Source: Azorinus chamasolen
Taxonomy: Eukaryota > Mollusca > Bivalvia > Cardiida > Solecurtidae
Reading direction: 5' to 3'
Length of the DNA: 64,000 bases
Assembly: GCA_963576725.1 (NCBI GenBank)
Contig: OY755237.1
Location: 65,940,269 to 66,004,268, forward strand
Shown here: positions 32,787 through 44,101 of the stretch, piece by piece
Layout: each line of letters starts with the position of its first letter
Position numbering within the stretch: the first letter of the stretch is position 1
The notes under the pieces: generated by a model
Told to the model about the DNA's origin: nothing
What the model saw: the letters and a program-made list of their open reading frames with translations, nothing else
Databases searched by the model: none
Made by a program: the position numbers and the translations under genes

Positions 32787-33489
32787 TGAAAGTGAGTTCT
32801 ATGAAACGTTATGGTGTTTGGATGTTGTGTAAGGACATTTGGGTGTTATAGTCGATCAATGCAACGTATACCTAATTCCATTGTTTGTGAGTGGTTTTTC
32901 CGACCATTTTTAGATTGTGATGAGGCTTTATCGTTTTCAGATATTGCCATTGTTTGCACTGAACTCCTATGGTCGCTGTAGGGTGTTCATTCACTTGGGT
33001 TACTCTTTGCACCATTCCGTAAGTATATTTTCTCTATTTAGTGTATATAATGGCTCGATTTGGGTTGGTTTAATTGACCGCCCATGACCAATTATTTTTG
33101 GGAAGTCGGATCTAGTCAGTTGGGCTTATTGTTTTTTCATAGGAATCCCCTTGCTGTGTTCGTGCGGATGTTGTGTCCACAGGGTTACCCTGTCCAATGC
33201 CAAGGGAGTTCTGTTATTTAACGGAACATCCTCAATATTGGTATCTCGGGTATCTTGTTCGCATTGCCACCCAGCCATGACTAGCATCAGGGATTCCATT
33301 TAAGTTAAACTGACTTCACCATTTTTACTTATCGGGGAACTGGATGATTTTATTCACCCATGTCCTCCTCCTAATTAATGAGGGAAGGAATGTAGTAAAA
33401 CTGTTTTAATGTGTATATCACCCGTGCGCATGAGTCAACAGGAGACTGAGGGGAATTAACACAATTTTTTCCGAGTCTAATTTTAATGT
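32787..33489. other. No gene seen
   Basis: Noncoding sequence. Nothing recognised apart from general similarity between copies. Confidence 0.35.
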
Positions 33490-33760
33490 ACAATCATGCG
33501 GTTCCGTCCGATAAGTGATTTCATATTTATTGTTTGTCTATTGCATATCTTTCATTGACCGGATGGACAATGATGCAGTTCCTTCTGGTAAGTGATTTTA
33601 TCTCATTGTATATATTTTGCGTATCTTTCGTTGACCGGATAGACAATCATTTTATTCCTTCTGTCTAGTGATTTCATATAATTATATTGTATATTTATTT
33701 GTATATCTTTCATTGCCTGGATAGATAATTATGCGGTTCGTTCCAGTTAGTGATTTCTTC
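33490..33760 (+). repeat. ~77-bp tandem repeat, 4 monomers (copy 1)
   Basis: ACAATCATGCGGTTCC-type starts near 33490, 33567, 33643 and 33725, each followed by AGTGATTTCAT and TATCTTTCATTGACCGGAT. Copy 2 at 60280-60548. Confidence 0.8.
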
Positions 33761-33872
33761 TATGAGAAGCGCTTTTGAACGCACATGTCCTGTGTGAAAA
33801 AGCGCTATATAAATGTGGTATGATAATAATAATAATAATAATAATAATGATAATAATAACAATAATAATAAT
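33761..33872 (+). repeat. SINE/LINE-like tail with (TAA)n (copy 1)
   Basis: GAGAAGCGCTTTTGAACGC ... AAAGCGCTATATAAATG is followed by an imperfect (TAA)n tract. This tail is common to interspersed repeats of many invertebrates. The tract is longer in copy 2 (60609-60680). The poly-Asn and poly-Ile frames over it are artefacts. Confidence 0.6.
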
Positions 33873-34045
33873 GACTTTGGCCTTAAAGTATGGAAATGCA
33901 AGGAAAAATTGATGGACTATGTTCGAATTTATGTTCAATATACTAATGCAATATCTCAGCTCCAAATCCAATCGTTGCGTTACTTAGAAGCTATTGAGCT
34001 CAATACTTGACGATTTATAAGTTTTGGGTTGTTATTTTTTCTTTT

Positions 34046-34217
34046 AGGTCAAATCAACATACGCCAGCTGTATGAATACCAATGTAGACGATATATAAGT
34101 ACTGTGACGTGGACTAACATTCATAAAATACGTTCAAACGACTTGTTGTTACTAATTGAGCGTTTTGAAACATAAATCATATCTGACGCAAAGCATATTC
34201 GCAAGAGCATTGCCATC
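34046..34217 (+). promoter_or_regulatory. Possible 5' UTR with splice acceptor (copy 1)
   Basis: A pyrimidine tract ending CTTTTAG at 34041-34047 could be the acceptor of a 5' UTR exon. A TATATAA-like motif at about 34092-34098 could instead be a TATA box. An in-frame TAA at 34173-34175 shows that coding cannot extend upstream of the ATG at 34218 in this exon. Confidence 0.35.
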
Positions 34218-35255
34218 ATGTCTTATCTGGGGTTTGTAGGCAGTTATCGTAAATGCTTGATGGTCGTATCTGGCTTGGCAATATTGCTGCTGCTGTTCAA
34301 ATTTCAGAAATACCTTGCAATGACAACAGATAATAAGATAAGGGATACTTTAGCGGGAGAAGAATATGGTCTTACATGGATAAGTTACACTAGAAACGAT
34401 ACATTCAGTTCATTTCCTGCCAAAAGAAACACGAACTGTACAGGACGTTACCATAAAAATATTACTTATCCCCCATCTGGAGAAAGGTGTGAGAAAAGAT
34501 TGCCCAAAGCCATTGTCATAGGTAGTGCGAAATGTGGTACTGGAGCGTTGTTGTACTTTCTGAACAAACACCCGGAAATCTCAGCTGTGGTACCTCAAGA
34601 AGTGAAGTATTTTACCAGCAGATACCACCAGCCATTAGAGTTCTATAGACGTATGATGAACTGTAGTTTTTCAAATCAGATTTCAATGGAAAAGTCACCA
34701 CAGTATTTCGCCTGTGGCAGCTGTCCGGAAAGAATCAAGAAGATGGACAACTCTACAAAAATAGTTGTCATAGTTAAGGATCCAATAGAAAGGTTATTAT
34801 CACAATACGCAATGAACAAACGCGAGGATAAAGGCCGTATTGAGCCATTTGAACAGTTCGTTACCACTGAAAATGGCCAGATCAAAAGCTCAAGGTATAT
34901 TGTTTGTTCCATCTATGCACGTCTTATAAAACGATGGCTGGATCATTTCAATTTGTCCCAAATTCATTTTGTCGACGGTCACAACTTGGAATCAAATCCA
35001 GCACAGGAATTGAATCTTGTGGAGGAGTTTCTGGGCATAGGAAGTTATTTTACATGTGACGTGTTTGTTTTTAATTCAACAAAGGGAAAATACTGCTTTA
35101 AGACTCCTGGCAGTATGGATTGCATGTCAGTGCATAAGGGGACACAGCATGAAAAATTGTCGAGCGGTTTGCTTACGAAATTACAAAATTATTTCCGTCC
35201 GTGGAATAAAGCATTCTTCAAGATTGTGAATCGTACTTTCGATTGGGATTACTGA
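34218..35255 (+). CDS. Heparan-sulfate 3-O-sulfotransferase-like protein (copy 1)
   Basis: 345 codons in one exon. Predicted type II Golgi membrane protein: short tail, membrane segment at about residues 13-27 (LMVVSGLAILLLLFK), then a stem and the catalytic domain. PAPS-binding loop GSAKCGTGALL at 102-112 with Lys105. A 3'-phosphate site VKDPIERLLSQYA at 186-198 has Lys187 where the family has Arg, and Ser195. EVKYF at 128-132 keeps the catalytic-base Glu128 of this family, but the usual following His and Asp are not conserved. EKSPQYF at 158-164, VDGHNLESNPAQEL at 252-265 and the Cys293/Cys302 pair also match. The end, NRTFDWDY, is typical of 3-O-sulfotransferases. It would transfer sulfate from PAPS to a glycan; substrate choice cannot be read. 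Many N-glycosylation sites. The ATG is fixed by an upstream in-frame stop. Confidence 0.93.
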   Translation: MSYLGFVGSYRKCLMVVSGLAILLLLFKFQKYLAMTTDNKIRDTLAGEEYGLTWISYTRNDTFSSFPAKRNTNCTGRYHKNITYPPSGERCEKRLPKAIVIGSAKCGTGALLYFLNKHPEISAVVPQEVKYFTSRYHQPLEFYRRMMNCSFSNQISMEKSPQYFACGSCPERIKKMDNSTKIVVIVKDPIERLLSQYAMNKREDKGRIEPFEQFVTTENGQIKSSRYIVCSIYARLIKRWLDHFNLSQIHFVDGHNLESNPAQELNLVEEFLGIGSYFTCDVFVFNSTKGKYCFKTPGSMDCMSVHKGTQHEKLSSGLLTKLQNYFRPWNKAFFKIVNRTFDWDY

Positions 35256-36445
35256 ATTCACTAATAGCAGTTCAGTGAAACGATTAGTTATCACAATTTC
35301 CTGACCTTGTTTCATAAAGAGTTTTAACATTCTTTCAACAATTTATAACCAGTTCAGTTAACAGTACTAACATTTACTTGTTTATATCCCTCTGTTAAAC
35401 ACATTCAGAATGCCAGTGAGTGACTGGTCGTCCCAACTTCAACAAAAGCTTCATAAATGCTTTAACAAAGGGTACACTTACAGTAGATTAGCACAAATCT
35501 AACTAGATATTACCTTGTTCTAACCCTTTTCTTGTTCTATGATTATTTCAATTTTCAATACCTACTTAATATCCATGGGCAAAATAGTTATAATGATATA
35601 TGTAGTGTGCGGTGGTCTAGTGGTAACGCGCTTGACTATATTACAGCGGTAAATTCATATTTCATTAATTCATATTTATAGTCGTTCTCCAGATCATTTC
35701 TCTAGCGTGATAATGTCAAATCTGCCAGGTGATATTCTTGCTATCGAGTAATAGATATTACAAAAGGGCTCCATAAGAATCGAAGTAAGCCGATTAACCT
35801 GTCAGAGAGGTCATGTGGTTCATTAAGATGCGCACTCTTTCATTTTAAGGGAGTTCAAGTTTAGCCTTTGGATAGACGAGTACGAAATTCCGGGTTTACA
35901 CGAACGGCAAAAACATCGGCGGGGGAAAATGTAGTTTATATTTACTGGGTGGCAACGGCCACCCCTTTCTATTTGTTGGAAATTCTAACACTTATACAAT
36001 AATATTTCTACAAACTATCCTTAGTTTGCATTTTCACACTGGACATACACTTGGATATGATTTCTTATTTGATGATCTTGTCTTTCATGTATGCGATCTG
36101 GACCTATACTAATTACAACACTGAAACTACAAACTGGACGTCTTCATTCCTTCATGCCAGAATCCATTTCATATCCATTTCATCATTTAGTCTCCCACTC
36201 GCTCCTCCTTTCCACTCAGAGGTTAAAATGGGTACATGTGAAGATCACTAGACGGTACTGCGACTGTATGATTCTGCCATATGTAAGCAGTGCTCACTAT
36301 TGTAGGCGAATGACTCAATGACCAGGGGAGTAAATGTACTGTCGGCTGAGCGGTCCTTCGGACTGAAAGTAGACTATAACTAGGTACTTTACTTTAATAT
36401 TGCAGCCATTTTCGAACGTAAAGAAACAGATATAGCAAATCCATT
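35256..36445. other. 3' flank of the sulfotransferase gene; no further gene seen
   Basis: The 3' UTR is likely within the first few hundred bases; no clear AATAAA is visible. A tRNA-like stretch lies at 35605-35660. GGTGGCAACGGCCACC near 35946-35961 can form a hairpin. A short frame at 36091-36321 has no recognisable domain. Confidence 0.4.
35605..35660 (+). repeat. Truncated tRNA/SINE head (copy 1)
   Basis: GTGCGGTGGTCTAGTGGTAA includes a perfect A-box (TGGTCTAGTGG), and a tRNA-like D arm follows. The sequence then diverges and no B-box is found, so it is a fragment. Copy 2 at 62411-62466. Confidence 0.55.
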
Positions 36446-36514
36446 AGCAAGCAGAGAAAATCCTAATCAGGCGACTCCTGTAGGAGCAGTCTGATCTGGG
36501 TCTACTCTGTTTGC
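36446..36514. repeat. Family A palindrome (copy 1)
   Basis: GCAAGCAGAGAAAATCC ... GGGTCTACTCTGTTTGC with tip CTCCTGTAGGAG. A further GAGGCGTTTGTATGAAGG and TTCTTACATGAACATTCATG follow as parts of family A relics down to about 36860. Confidence 0.7.
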
Positions 36515-36869
36515 AGATGCACGAAGAGGCGTTTGTATGAAGGAAATGGTTACAATAAAACACCATGCCGGAAATTGCCACATACCCAATTAGTTGGATT
36601 ATTCACAAACTGCAGCTGTGTAGTAAAGCAGAATACATTCACTATATGTTTAACTATTTCCTCATTTTATATGCTTTTCTACACCTTTGCAACCAGGGTA
36701 GACCAGATCAGACTGCTCTGTTTGCTGATGCAATAATATGAATATGATTCTTCGGATTCTGTCCTGGCCAAATTTTCCTGTGATATGTTCCATTATAGCA
36801 ACATAACCTTATAAATATGTATGATATCATTATTTCTTACATGAACATTCATGAAACAATGGTTAAATA

Positions 36870-38029
36870 CACAAAATCCTCCATCGGAAAATGAAATTAT
36901 ACTAGAGTAATGACCATACCTACTATTGTAAGCATATTACCGGTGTATTACTTTAAATACTTTGATATGACCGTGTGTGTGCACAATTTTTGTGATGCAA
37001 CATCTTGATGACGATTAATTTACGTTTTTACCGTCAAAGTATGGTGGCATATTTCTGCCACCAGTTAGAACTTCATTTTTGCGAAAAGTTATCTCACATA
37101 CTCATCTTATAAGTGGAAAGTGGAATTTTTGCACGAAAAACTGATAATTATCTTATCGCGTCAACATGCCATGTCCTGCCACATAATATAAATAATTTAT
37201 TGGAAACTTTCTTGTTAAAAATGACCCTGTTCCGGAAATTTTGATGGTGGTCGGTGATATTCTATATTTTTGCATATAAATGGACCGCAATAATCCAAAC
37301 ACATTTGTGTTATTTTTAGATAAGTGGTTCTAGTTGTTTATCTGTTTTCCTGATAAATAACAACCTAAGTAACATGATAAATTCTTTATGTGGTGACAGT
37401 TTAAAGCAGTATGATGACAAAATTCATGTTAACATATTTATCTGGGTATTGTGAAAATTTTCCAGGTTCCACTTTTCAGATAATTATCTTAAACCTAACG
37501 CGAAAGTTTTCGTGCAAATTTTCTAGTTATATTAAGAAGATTAATGTATATAATGACACGTAAATAAAAGAATATTTTGCGATTTGCAGAAAATTCATAA
37601 TCAGATCTACAGCAACATGTATATTATTTCATAAGTAAACTCTTATAACAGCCGTCGGTTCTGGACCTACTCTGTTTGCAAACGAGTAGAAAGGCGTATT
37701 TATGAAGTTATCGGTTTAGGGCCAATGTTTTGTCTTTTGTCTATCTGGTCCCAGTTTCAGGAACATTCTCAGTAATTCCACTTAGCTTAGCATGGTATTT
37801 AGAAGACCATAACTTATCATATGTTAATGTGAAACATCGCCAGCTCTGATATGTCACCAGAACCGAAGTAAAGAACTAACCGAAGTATGTTGTTGTTATA
37901 CTACCGCTATATAACAGTTACAATTTAATCATGTTTATTTTTGGTTTAATTTTGGTTTCTCTGTATCTACTCTCGTCTGTCTCGGGCCTCCATTAAGTAC
38001 AGGGTTGCCAAACACGGACGTTAATAAAC
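36870..38029. other. No gene recognised; copy-1 match to copy 2 ends at 37194
   Basis: AT-rich. A family A remnant (GCCGTCGGTTCTGGACC, CTACTCTGTTTGC) lies near 37645-37700. The rest is unassigned. Confidence 0.35.
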
Positions 38030-38165
38030 AAAAACAAGCGTTAATTTGCGCAACCGTAAACTAGCTGCGTAAAACAGGATAGAAGATAAACAGAAATCAA
38101 TATTATTCAGTAATTTTGATTAAGAGAAATTTTAAAATGAGGAAACTATTTATTCGATGATTTGT
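38030..38165. mobile_element. Fragment related to the 627-bp insertion of copy 2
   Basis: GCGTTAATTTGCGCAACCG, then AGCTGCGTAAAACAGGATAG and GATTAAGAGAAATTTTAAAA, resemble the start of the insertion at 48396. It shows that the insertion belongs to a repeated family. Confidence 0.6.
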
Positions 38166-38238
38166 TTTATAATGGAACATGAATACAGGATCTTTTACTT
38201 TTGCAGAACCTGTAAAATCCAATCTATATTATTCTATA

Positions 38239-38305
38239 AGCAAACAGCATACCCTGATCATGCGTCTCCTGTGGGAGCTGTCTCATCTGGGTCTACTTTG
38301 TTTGT
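38239..38305. repeat. Family A palindrome
   Basis: AAGCAAACAGCATACCCTG ... TGGGTCTACTTTGTTTG with tip CTCCTGTGGGAG. It lies in the region between the two segment copies. Confidence 0.65.
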
Positions 38306-39159
38306 TAATGCGTGAAAATATATGAAGAAAAGGGCTAAAGAAGGGGATGTGAACATTTGGAAACCCAGCAATACATTTCAGGCACTGTTAAGACCTTTTG
38401 ACAGTCAATTTAAAAGTATGCCTCGAAACGTCTTTTAATATGAATAGCTGCAATTAAAGGATCTTTCCTTATTTCTGATACGAAACTTTCTGTTAATATG
38501 CATTTTGATAAGAAATGTTATGCAAGGGTATACCAAGTTCTTACCAAAGACGATCAACTGACTTCTGAAATAAGCAACTGCTCCTCTAAACAGGTGTGAG
38601 TTTTGTCCAGCTGCATCTGTTTTGGTTTGTAGCATTTATACTGGACAGCAAATGAATTTCAAATTACCTGCACAATGCTAACACCACATCAAACATAAAA
38701 TAATTATTGGGCATTAGAGAGCACAGTGAACAATATTGCAGATGTAGTGTTCCCGAGTGTAAATCTAAATATTTAGTCTCGCAGTAAATCATGGTCATTT
38801 TGAATTTCAGTAGAAGAGTGGCTGCGGCTTTTGCTGCAGTCAATAAACAAACAAAAATGTGTAATTTTCAATTTAAAAATATAACAATCTGTCTCTAAAG
38901 ATTCTGTTTAGATACAATTATTTCACTTATCTTCTCTAGATGCACGTTTGATATCCCCTACCAAGTTAGGCTTAATATTAAACAACTACTGGGAAACTGG
39001 GATAAGGCCTTCAAGTGGGAGAAGTATTAACACCCATTGTCCATTTTCAATTGCGCCTGTGTCTAGCTATTTCGTCCTGCTACCTGGCCTTAAGCTACAT
39101 TCCTACTAGACTATTACAGGTTTTTAGGGTATTAATGTCAATAAGAATTGGACTGCTAA
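38306..39159. other. No gene recognised
   Basis: Noncoding; a small GCGGCTTTTGCTGC inverted motif lies near 38825-38838. No other structure noted. Confidence 0.35.
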
Positions 39160-39535
39160 TTGCTAAATACAAAATGCAAAATGCTTTTTTCCAATTTGTG
39201 TAAATTGCTAGGGAATGTTCCAAATGATGGATGTAAATGACAAATGCGAAGTGCTATTGCTAAATTCATGTTTGAACTACTGGCAATGAACAACGCAAAA
39301 TTTAAAGTGACTGTACATTTGCTAAATGCATTTTTTTTACATTAAAGCTTATTGTTTATTGTACTACTGAATTAAAAATGGCACTGTTCAATGCTAGTAG
39401 TGCAAACATTTATTTAGCAATAAGCATTTTGCACTTTGCATTTGTCATTAACATCTATTGTTTGGAACATTCCGGTTCTTTCCCTAGCAATTTCAACAAT
39501 TGCTAAAAAACATTTCGCATTTAGTATTTAACAAA
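39160..39535. repeat. Imperfect inverted repeat, ~150-bp arms
   Basis: The left arm (ATTGCTAAATACAAAATGC, TGCTAGGGAATGTTCCAAA) pairs with the right (TTTGGAACATTCC, CCCTAGCAATTTCAACAATT, GCATTTAGTATTTAACAA). It resembles an old foldback MITE. No clear target duplication. Confidence 0.7.
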
Positions 39536-39849
39536 TATCATGGCAGAATGGCGTTCCATAAGAAAGAAATATTAGCACGTACGGAAACAATCGGAAACGA
39601 TATCGGAGATGAATCGGAACACATCGGAATACCGCCGAATAGTTACGATTGACACGGAACTAAAATGCAAACATATTTTGTCTATAAATTAATGATTGAA
39701 TATAGCTCGGTGACATCGACATTTTAAGATTAAATCGAAATTTGAAGAAATCTCCGCGTCGTACTACTTGTCAGTAAACAAACAACTTTTTTGTTATCTA
39801 CGGATAACTAAAACTAATACTTCTATGGTTAAACGTGACATGGCTGGCA

Positions 39850-39915
39850 TTTGCAAACAGCTTGAATCCAGAAGAGATGCCGAGTAACTCGGTGTCTCCT
39901 CATGGTCCAAAATGT
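39850..39915. repeat. Family B palindrome relic
   Basis: GCAAACAGCTTGAATCCAG ... GGTGTCTCCTCATGGTCC around GAGTAACTC. One arm is decayed. Confidence 0.6.
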
Positions 39916-39964
39916 ATATCGGTCAATAACTTCGCTACAAGTTAAGACAGCATTTTCTTTTACC

Positions 39965-40117
39965 CATTTCCCTCATGTTAACGTCTTTTGACGCCTCTGT
40001 AAAAGTCACTTTCTGAAACCGTTGCTTTATTTATCACAGAGATTTTAAAACTACACGATTCTAGTATTTTCCTTTTTCTCTAGTAAATGCTCCTTTCGGT
40101 AGATTTTATGTTTGCAA
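39965..40117. mobile_element. Family C MITE relic at the left breakpoint of copy 2
   Basis: CCCTCATGTTAACGTCTTTT, CTGTAAAAGTCACTTTC, then a shortened hairpin and CCTTTTTCTCTAGTAAATGC. It ends where homology to copy 1 begins (GTTTGCAAA, 40118). Confidence 0.6.
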
Positions 40118-40795
40118 AGGCGTTAAATGACGTAAAAGGGCTTAATGTCAGATGAAAGGGTTAAAACAACCACCATAATGTTTGGGCTTACACAGTCATA
40201 ATATGTAAGACAAAAGTTGACCTCATTTAGATAGCTACTTTCCCCTTTCAGTGCGGGAAACGAATCGGCAATATCCCTTGCAAAAAGTGTAGATCTAGAG
40301 GAGAGGGTCCCTAGAGGAGGCTAAGGAGCCCTCTCATCAGTATCTGCATTTTTGTCATGTTTCACTTTTCTTTAAACCATATCGACGAATATCAATACAA
40401 CTTTAGCTGCTTGAAATTTGGAATAGTCTATTTGACAATTCAACGGTGAATGAATTGTCTTGTATTACGACACCATGGATGGATGAGTAAAAGATGTTGT
40501 GGTGTTAAAACAATCTGACACTTGTTGTCATTTGAAATACTATTTATCTCAATAAGTGTAACTACAGTGTTAGTATAGTTGCTGAACCAGCGTATAGTTC
40601 AATCGATATTGTCGCCACAGTGGTGGTTGGATGTATATGTATCCGTCAGTGCGTTCGTGCGTCCGTCTGATTTTTTCCCGAGCCGAAACTTCAGTTTGCA
40701 TAGAATGTTTTCAATATAAACTTGCACACGAGTATACAGTGTGCTGCGTACAAGATAGTTTAACCCGTATTCCGCCACACGCGGCTTAACACTTT

Positions 40796-40936
40796 CCCTA
40801 TAGGCTATTTTAGATACAACCTCTTTAAATAAATCTACAGAAAAGGAGCGTTAACTAGAGAAAAGGAAAATGTTAGAATTTTGTCGTTTGAAACCATTGT
40901 GATAAATAGAGCATATGCTCCTATAGTAATTCGAAT
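40796..40936. mobile_element. Family C MITE (copy 2), right half deleted from the hairpin tip
   Basis: TTAACACTTTCCC is present and the left palindrome arm runs to CTCCTATAGT. It then joins the outside flank (AATTCGAATTTGC). The intact form is at 14681-14913. Confidence 0.8.
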
Positions 40937-41701
40937 TTGCACACAGCTTGGATCCAGATGAAACGCCAAATGACTTGGAGTCTAGTTAGGATCGAGGCTG
41001 ATTAACAACCGGTTAATAGTTTCTTAAAAGCATGAGTCGAAATTAGTCATTATTGCACCAAATCCAGTTTTGAGCAGTCATTTTTTTGTATATAGAGGGG
41101 TAATGGTGTCGAATAAAAGAGCAATAACTCTAGCACTAGTTGCTTTCGAATTATCTACCCACATTGCGAGATTTTCTTATTGATTTTGACTACGCAAGGG
41201 GTCCACATGCTACTCACGGGTATCTAGTTTACTGTAGTCTTAACCCTTTACACTATAAATATGCTTTTCTACGCCTTTGCAAACCCAGGAGTATCTTGCT
41301 TACTATAGTGTTAAAGGGCACCAAAAAGACCAGTTAAACACGATTGTCTTAAGATACTCGCCATTTGTACTGTATAATTGCTTCAGTATCATTTATACAG
41401 TTAAACCTCGCTACACTGACTAAATCTTGAATCACCAGAGTAGATTAAGGACGGACGAAAGTTATATGGAGAGCTTTCTGCCTTACTTTCGTTCTGCATT
41501 TAGATATAGTCAGCTCTTAAACACACAAAGCTACATATAGTCACTGTTACAGTACATTTTCTCTACAACGACCATCCAATTCAAGTCTATTTCTGGATGT
41601 TTAAGACAAGTGGTAGCTTAAAGCAGGGCGATAGTTATTCAGAAAGCATTACTGTCGTTGCTGCCTTAAGAAACAACCGCTCTTAAAGAACCCTATGTAT
41701 A
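40937..41701. other. No gene; matches 14914-16605 without the Helitron-like insert
   Basis: The empty target of the 921-bp insertion is at 41391/41392. The family H hairpin follows (about 41401-41660). Confidence 0.6.
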
Positions 41702-42048
41702 TTAACCCATTTGCTCCCAGTGGATTCTTCCATGTTTATATATTGGATTAGTCTATCTTTTATCTAAGGAATGTCTGGTCTAAATTTTCACTTTTGTTTT
41801 GTTTTATATTGAATTTCCTATCAGCAAACAGTGTAGACTCTGATCAGACGCCGCATCATGCGGCGGCTGATCAGAGTCTACACTGTTTGCTGTTGGTCTA
41901 AATTTTCACTTTTGTTTTGTTTTATATTGAATTTCCTATCAGCAAACAGTGTAGACTCGGATCAGACGCCGCATTATGCGGCGTCTGATCAGAGTCTACA
42001 CTGTTTGCCTACGTCCCATATATGGGATCGTGGGGGCGAATGGGTTAA
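41702..42048. mobile_element. TTAA-type MITE, family E (copy 2), hairpin doubled
   Basis: As 16606-16850, but the palindrome and ~30 bp of flank occur twice in tandem (about 41826-42010). In each, GCAAACAGTGTAGACTC pairs with GAGTCTACACTGTTTGC. One tip is GCCGCATCATGCGGC, the other GCCGCATTATGCGGC. Confidence 0.85.
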
Positions 42049-42321
42049 TTATGTGGTAGCTGTAGGTAGGTTCAACTGCATACTGTCATTTTTGAGAAGC
42101 GTTAGTGTTTACTACTTTAGTATGCAATATATGATTTATACTATTGACACTTGTCCGTTATGTTTGTTTTGTAAGATGAGGGGAATTGGAAAGGAACACC
42201 GGTGATTTATTGAAATGAGCATGATTTACAGAATGGCATAACCACCCACGGCATATATATCAAAGAGGTCTGACTTTCACATTTTTTAACCAATGTTGTT
42301 TTGGAACTAAGAATTAATCTA

Positions 42322-42525
42322 CAGTTAAACCCCTCTAATGCGACAACCAAAAAGGGGCATACTTCTGGGTGGCAGAGGCAGGTGTTAGCTTAATGCAGGA
42401 TGAAAGTTATGCACAAAGCTCCTATAGGAGCTTTCTGCATAACGTTTGTCCTGCATTAAGCAACCACCTGCTTATAAAGACAGCTATGGTTATTTCTAAG
42501 TGGTCGCATTGGAGGGGTTCTACTG
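42322..42525. mobile_element. CAGT-type MITE, family F (copy 2)
   Basis: Same as 17131-17334. Tip AAAGCTCCTATAGGAGCTTT, TA on both sides. Confidence 0.85.
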
Positions 42526-42961
42526 TATATTCCTCTATTCCCTTTAATTCTTTACTCCATGAATATTAATGTGAAAAATAATGACGTTATGCATACAAAT
42601 TAGCTGACGTTTTAAAATAATATATGACCATATTTGGCTTTTCATCGAAACTGAAGAATCCGATCTTTATTATTCTATAAAGAAACACAACATACCATGG
42701 CCAGACGGTTTTTACATGGTCAGTGTGAGCTTGGTCTTGCCTGTTTGCAAAAGTGTGAAAAGGTCTGTAAGGTCACGGATTAAGAGAAGGATACTATCAA
42801 ACAATATGCGAAATTGTAACGCCTTGAATGCGGAAAACGAGTCTATTGGCATTTGCAAACCGTGTAGACCTAGACACGTGTTCTCCTGTGACGAGGGTCT
42901 GCTTTGTTTTAATTCAAAATCCTCTGGCAAGGTTAAATCTTTTATACTGAATGAACTCTCT

Positions 42962-43201
42962 AATTAGACCTTTACTACACAAAAAAGCATGTTCATGCAT
43001 TTTCAAACAGAGTAGACCCAGATCAGACGGCTCCTATAGGATCAGGGTATACTCTGTTTGCTTATATTATATAGGTTTGATTTGACTGTTTCTGCCTGAG
43101 CCAAAACATGCTGTGTACATATGCCATTATAAAAAACCAGCTAATAGATATTCATGATGTCATTATTTCTTACATGGGTATCCAACAGCGAAAGGGTTTA
43201 A
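42962..43201. mobile_element. TTAA-type MITE, family A (copy 2)
   Basis: Counterpart of 17755-17995, with hairpin near 43007-43061. It shares the decayed ends. Confidence 0.7.
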
Positions 43202-43248
43202 CACTGATAGGCAATTATAATTTGATTGTTTAGTATTGAAAGCGTTAT

Positions 43249-43465
43249 CAGTTATTGACGACTTCTGACGACTCTGTAAAAGCCACTCTGTGAAACCATT
43301 GTGATAAATAGAGCATTTGCTCCTATAGGAGCAAATGCTCTATTTATCACAATGGTTTCAAATTACAAAATTCTACAATTTTCCTTTTCTCTAGTTAATG
43401 CTCCTTTTCGGTAGATTTATTCAAAGAGGTTGGATCTAAAAATAGCCTATGAGGTAATGGGTTAA
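43249..43465. mobile_element. TTAA-type MITE, family C, first of a pair (copy 2)
   Basis: The left end has lost ~16 bp (CAGTTATTGACGAC against CAGTTAACCCATTCC in copy 1). The right end GGTAATGGGTTAA is intact. Perfect 70-bp palindrome at 43291-43360. Confidence 0.8.
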
Positions 43466-44101
43466 CGAACATGACTGGCGATAAGAGTGATACCTTTTGG
43501 AAATCTGAGTATGGTATTTCTATATATCTTCACCAAACGCTATCTTGTAAGATAGCATTTTACTAAGAAAATCAGAGATTTTGATAGATTAGTTTTTTTA
43601 TGTACACAGAGTAAAGGGCTAAACCACTAAAACACTGAAATCGTCATTTCTCCACAAACCATATGTTGTGACCACTCTTTAGAACCGTCTCTACGAGACG
43701 ATTCTAAACAGTGGTCACAACATAGGGTTTCTAGGAGAAATAAAGGAGCTGTTCTTGAAAATACGTTAATTAAAGAATCTTACCCTGGCCTCGGAATAAT
43801 AAAATAGCTCTGATAAGAAAACGAACAGTAGTATATAGGAGCAATTCGACGATTTAGGATTCAAACTTCATATTAAATAGACTATAGATATCTTAATTAC
43901 TCTAAGAAATCGGACAGACAAATTTATTCAAATAGTGCAGACCCAAATCAAACGGCTGCTGAGGGATCATGGTCTATAATATATGCTACTATGTCAGTCT
44001 GATTGAAAATTATTAAAATGGAGCAAAATTACTTCGCAGTACAAACTGGTGGAAAGGAGAGAATGTGTGTAGCAATGCTACGTGTAATTAGGATATGCAA
44101 T
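43466..44101. other. Segment lost from copy 1; holds family J palindrome
   Basis: Noncoding sequence between the two family C elements, with no counterpart in copy 1. Family J palindrome at 43645-43741: inner arms TTTAGAACCGTCTC / GAGACGATTCTAAA, outer GTTGTGACCACT / AGTGGTCACAAC. Confidence 0.75.

Larger units (their letters stand above)
14038..37194. repeat. Segmental duplication, copy 1
   Basis: This stretch matches 40118-64000 in the same order and orientation. The offset steps through about 26.0, 25.1, 25.2, 26.15, 26.78 and 26.81 kb as indels accumulate. The sulfotransferase coding sequence differs at four bases in 1,038; noncoding parts show scattered SNPs. Homology begins at GTTTGCAAA next to a MITE hairpin. 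It is still running when the window ends, so the true right end lies beyond position 37194 of this copy. If the repeat is strictly tandem the unit is 14038-40117. Uncollapsed haplotypes joined in assembly are the main alternative. Confidence 0.95.

Noticed and set aside
33747..33971. Poly-Ile and poly-Asn proteins
   Set aside because: Translation of the (TAA)n microsatellite.
36091..36321. 76-codon frame (89 codons in copy 2)
   Set aside because: An indel changes the frame between copies without other signs of selection; no domain seen.
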